Shown: one piece after another, positions 41,739 to 41,941 of the stretch | Layout: every line of letters starts with the position of its first letter | Numbering within the stretch: position 1 is the first letter of the stretch | Source of the DNA: Alphaproteobacteria bacterium GWC2_42_16 | Lineage (GTDB): Bacteria; Pseudomonadota; Alphaproteobacteria; UBA9655 | Assembly: GCA_001767835.1 (NCBI GenBank) | Contig: MEMA01000023.1 | Location: 1-41,941, forward strand | Reading direction: 5' to 3' | DNA: 41,941 nt | Program-made: the position numbers and the translations under genes | The notes under the pieces: model-generated | Database searches by the model: none | Told to the model about the DNA's origin: nothing | The model's input: only the letters and a program-made list of their open reading frames with translations

Positions 41739-41941
41739 CTATAAGTTTTGAAGTCTTTTGATTTCTTCTTTGGAAAACCCCGTTACAGAGGCTATTATTT
41801 CAACGTCAATACCTTGAGCCAGCATGTTCTTTGCTACTTTTTCAATTCCTTCTTCCCTTCCTTCTTCCCTTCCTTCTTCTTTACCGCGATCAAAGGCGCC
41901 TTCTTGAATGGCTCGGTCTGCTGATTGCTTCATGTCTACGG
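41739..41941 (-). CDS. Rpn-family nuclease/transposase, 3' end
   Basis: Only the C-terminal part is in the window; the reading frame stays open to the window edge, so the gene probably continues upstream beyond 41941. The visible tail has the Rpn/PD-(D/E)XK transposase signature: a run of GREEGREEGIEKVAKNML, then QGIDVEIIASVTGFSKEEIKRL. Rpn proteins promote DNA cleavage and recombination. The nuclease core is not visible here, so nothing can be said about its integrity. Confidence 0.75.
   Translation of the reverse strand, partial: VDMKQSADRAIQEGAFDRGKEEGREEGREEGIEKVAKNMLAQGIDVEIIASVTGFSKEEIKRLQNL

Noticed and set aside
1-41941. CRISPR array
   Set aside because: No series of regularly spaced direct repeats with unique spacers is present; the repeats found are two-copy or intragenic.

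Overview
The window looks like a chromosomal segment of a low-GC alphaproteobacterium with an obligately or facultatively intracellular lifestyle, most likely in the Holosporales/Caedibacter/Odyssella neighbourhood or a similar protist symbiont. This assignment is inference. It rests on the alphaproteobacterial gene clusters (lptF-lptG-lptD next to surA-ksgA; rpoZ-rel-acpS; rimP-nusA-infB-rbfA), the alphaproteobacterial form of rpmJ, a Tim44-like protein, dispersed GTCATTGCGA...GCAATCC repeats, missing PLP genes at two expected places, and several secreted proteins of no known family, one of which carries a eukaryote-like kinase domain.

Layout. 1-422: non-coding, with short repeats and a possible transposase scrap. 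423-4878 (minus): lptF-lptG-lptD for LPS export, divergent from surA-ksgA-nusB-rpe (5008-8385, plus). 8402-9838 (minus): a class II aldolase/adducin-like protein and a Tat-exported M15-type peptidase. 9839-10235: REP-like repeats. 10236-13343: a receptor-like protein kinase with signal peptide, repeat ectodomain, TM and kinase domain. 13406-17530 (plus): transport auxiliary lipoprotein, a RelE/HigB-HigA-like toxin-antitoxin pair, lgt-midA-like-yfiH overlapping operon, small Pro/Ala/Glu lipoprotein with a strong terminator. 17631-19150: IS5-type element with a frameshifted transposase. 19504-20537 (minus): RNase P RNA directly behind an AmpD-type amidase. 20739-23866 (plus): rpmJ, rpoZ, rel, acpS. 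23892-27757 (minus): two secreted unknown proteins, one of 975 aa with a hydrolase-like N-terminus, separated by a non-coding stretch that carries the 3' end of a second, diverged acpS. 28023-33754 (minus): tRNA methyltransferase-like gene and the rimP-nusA-infB-rbfA operon, preceded by a promoter and a terminator-like hairpin in the leader. 33980-35572 (plus): secreted unknown protein, a dense palindrome cluster, Tim44-like protein. 35779-40748: ABC exporter, cfa, small membrane protein, TerC, peptide deformylase variant. 40809-41690: secreted protein with three MIU-like (ubiquitin-binding-like) motifs. The last 200 bp hold the 3' end of an Rpn-family nuclease gene.

How it fits together. Most of the window is housekeeping: outer-membrane biogenesis (LptDFG, SurA, Lgt, auxiliary lipoprotein, Cfa), ribosome and transcription factors (KsgA, NusB, RimP, NusA, IF2, RbfA, RpmJ, RpoZ, RNase P) and the stringent response (Rel). 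Between these blocks sit accessory islands: secreted or receptor-like proteins of possible host-interaction use, a toxin-antitoxin pair, an IS, and palindromic repeats. The most promising candidates for something undescribed are the receptor-like kinase (10236), the MIU-like secreted protein (40809) and the large secreted hydrolase-like protein (24830). All functional statements are from reading the sequence only; no database search was run.
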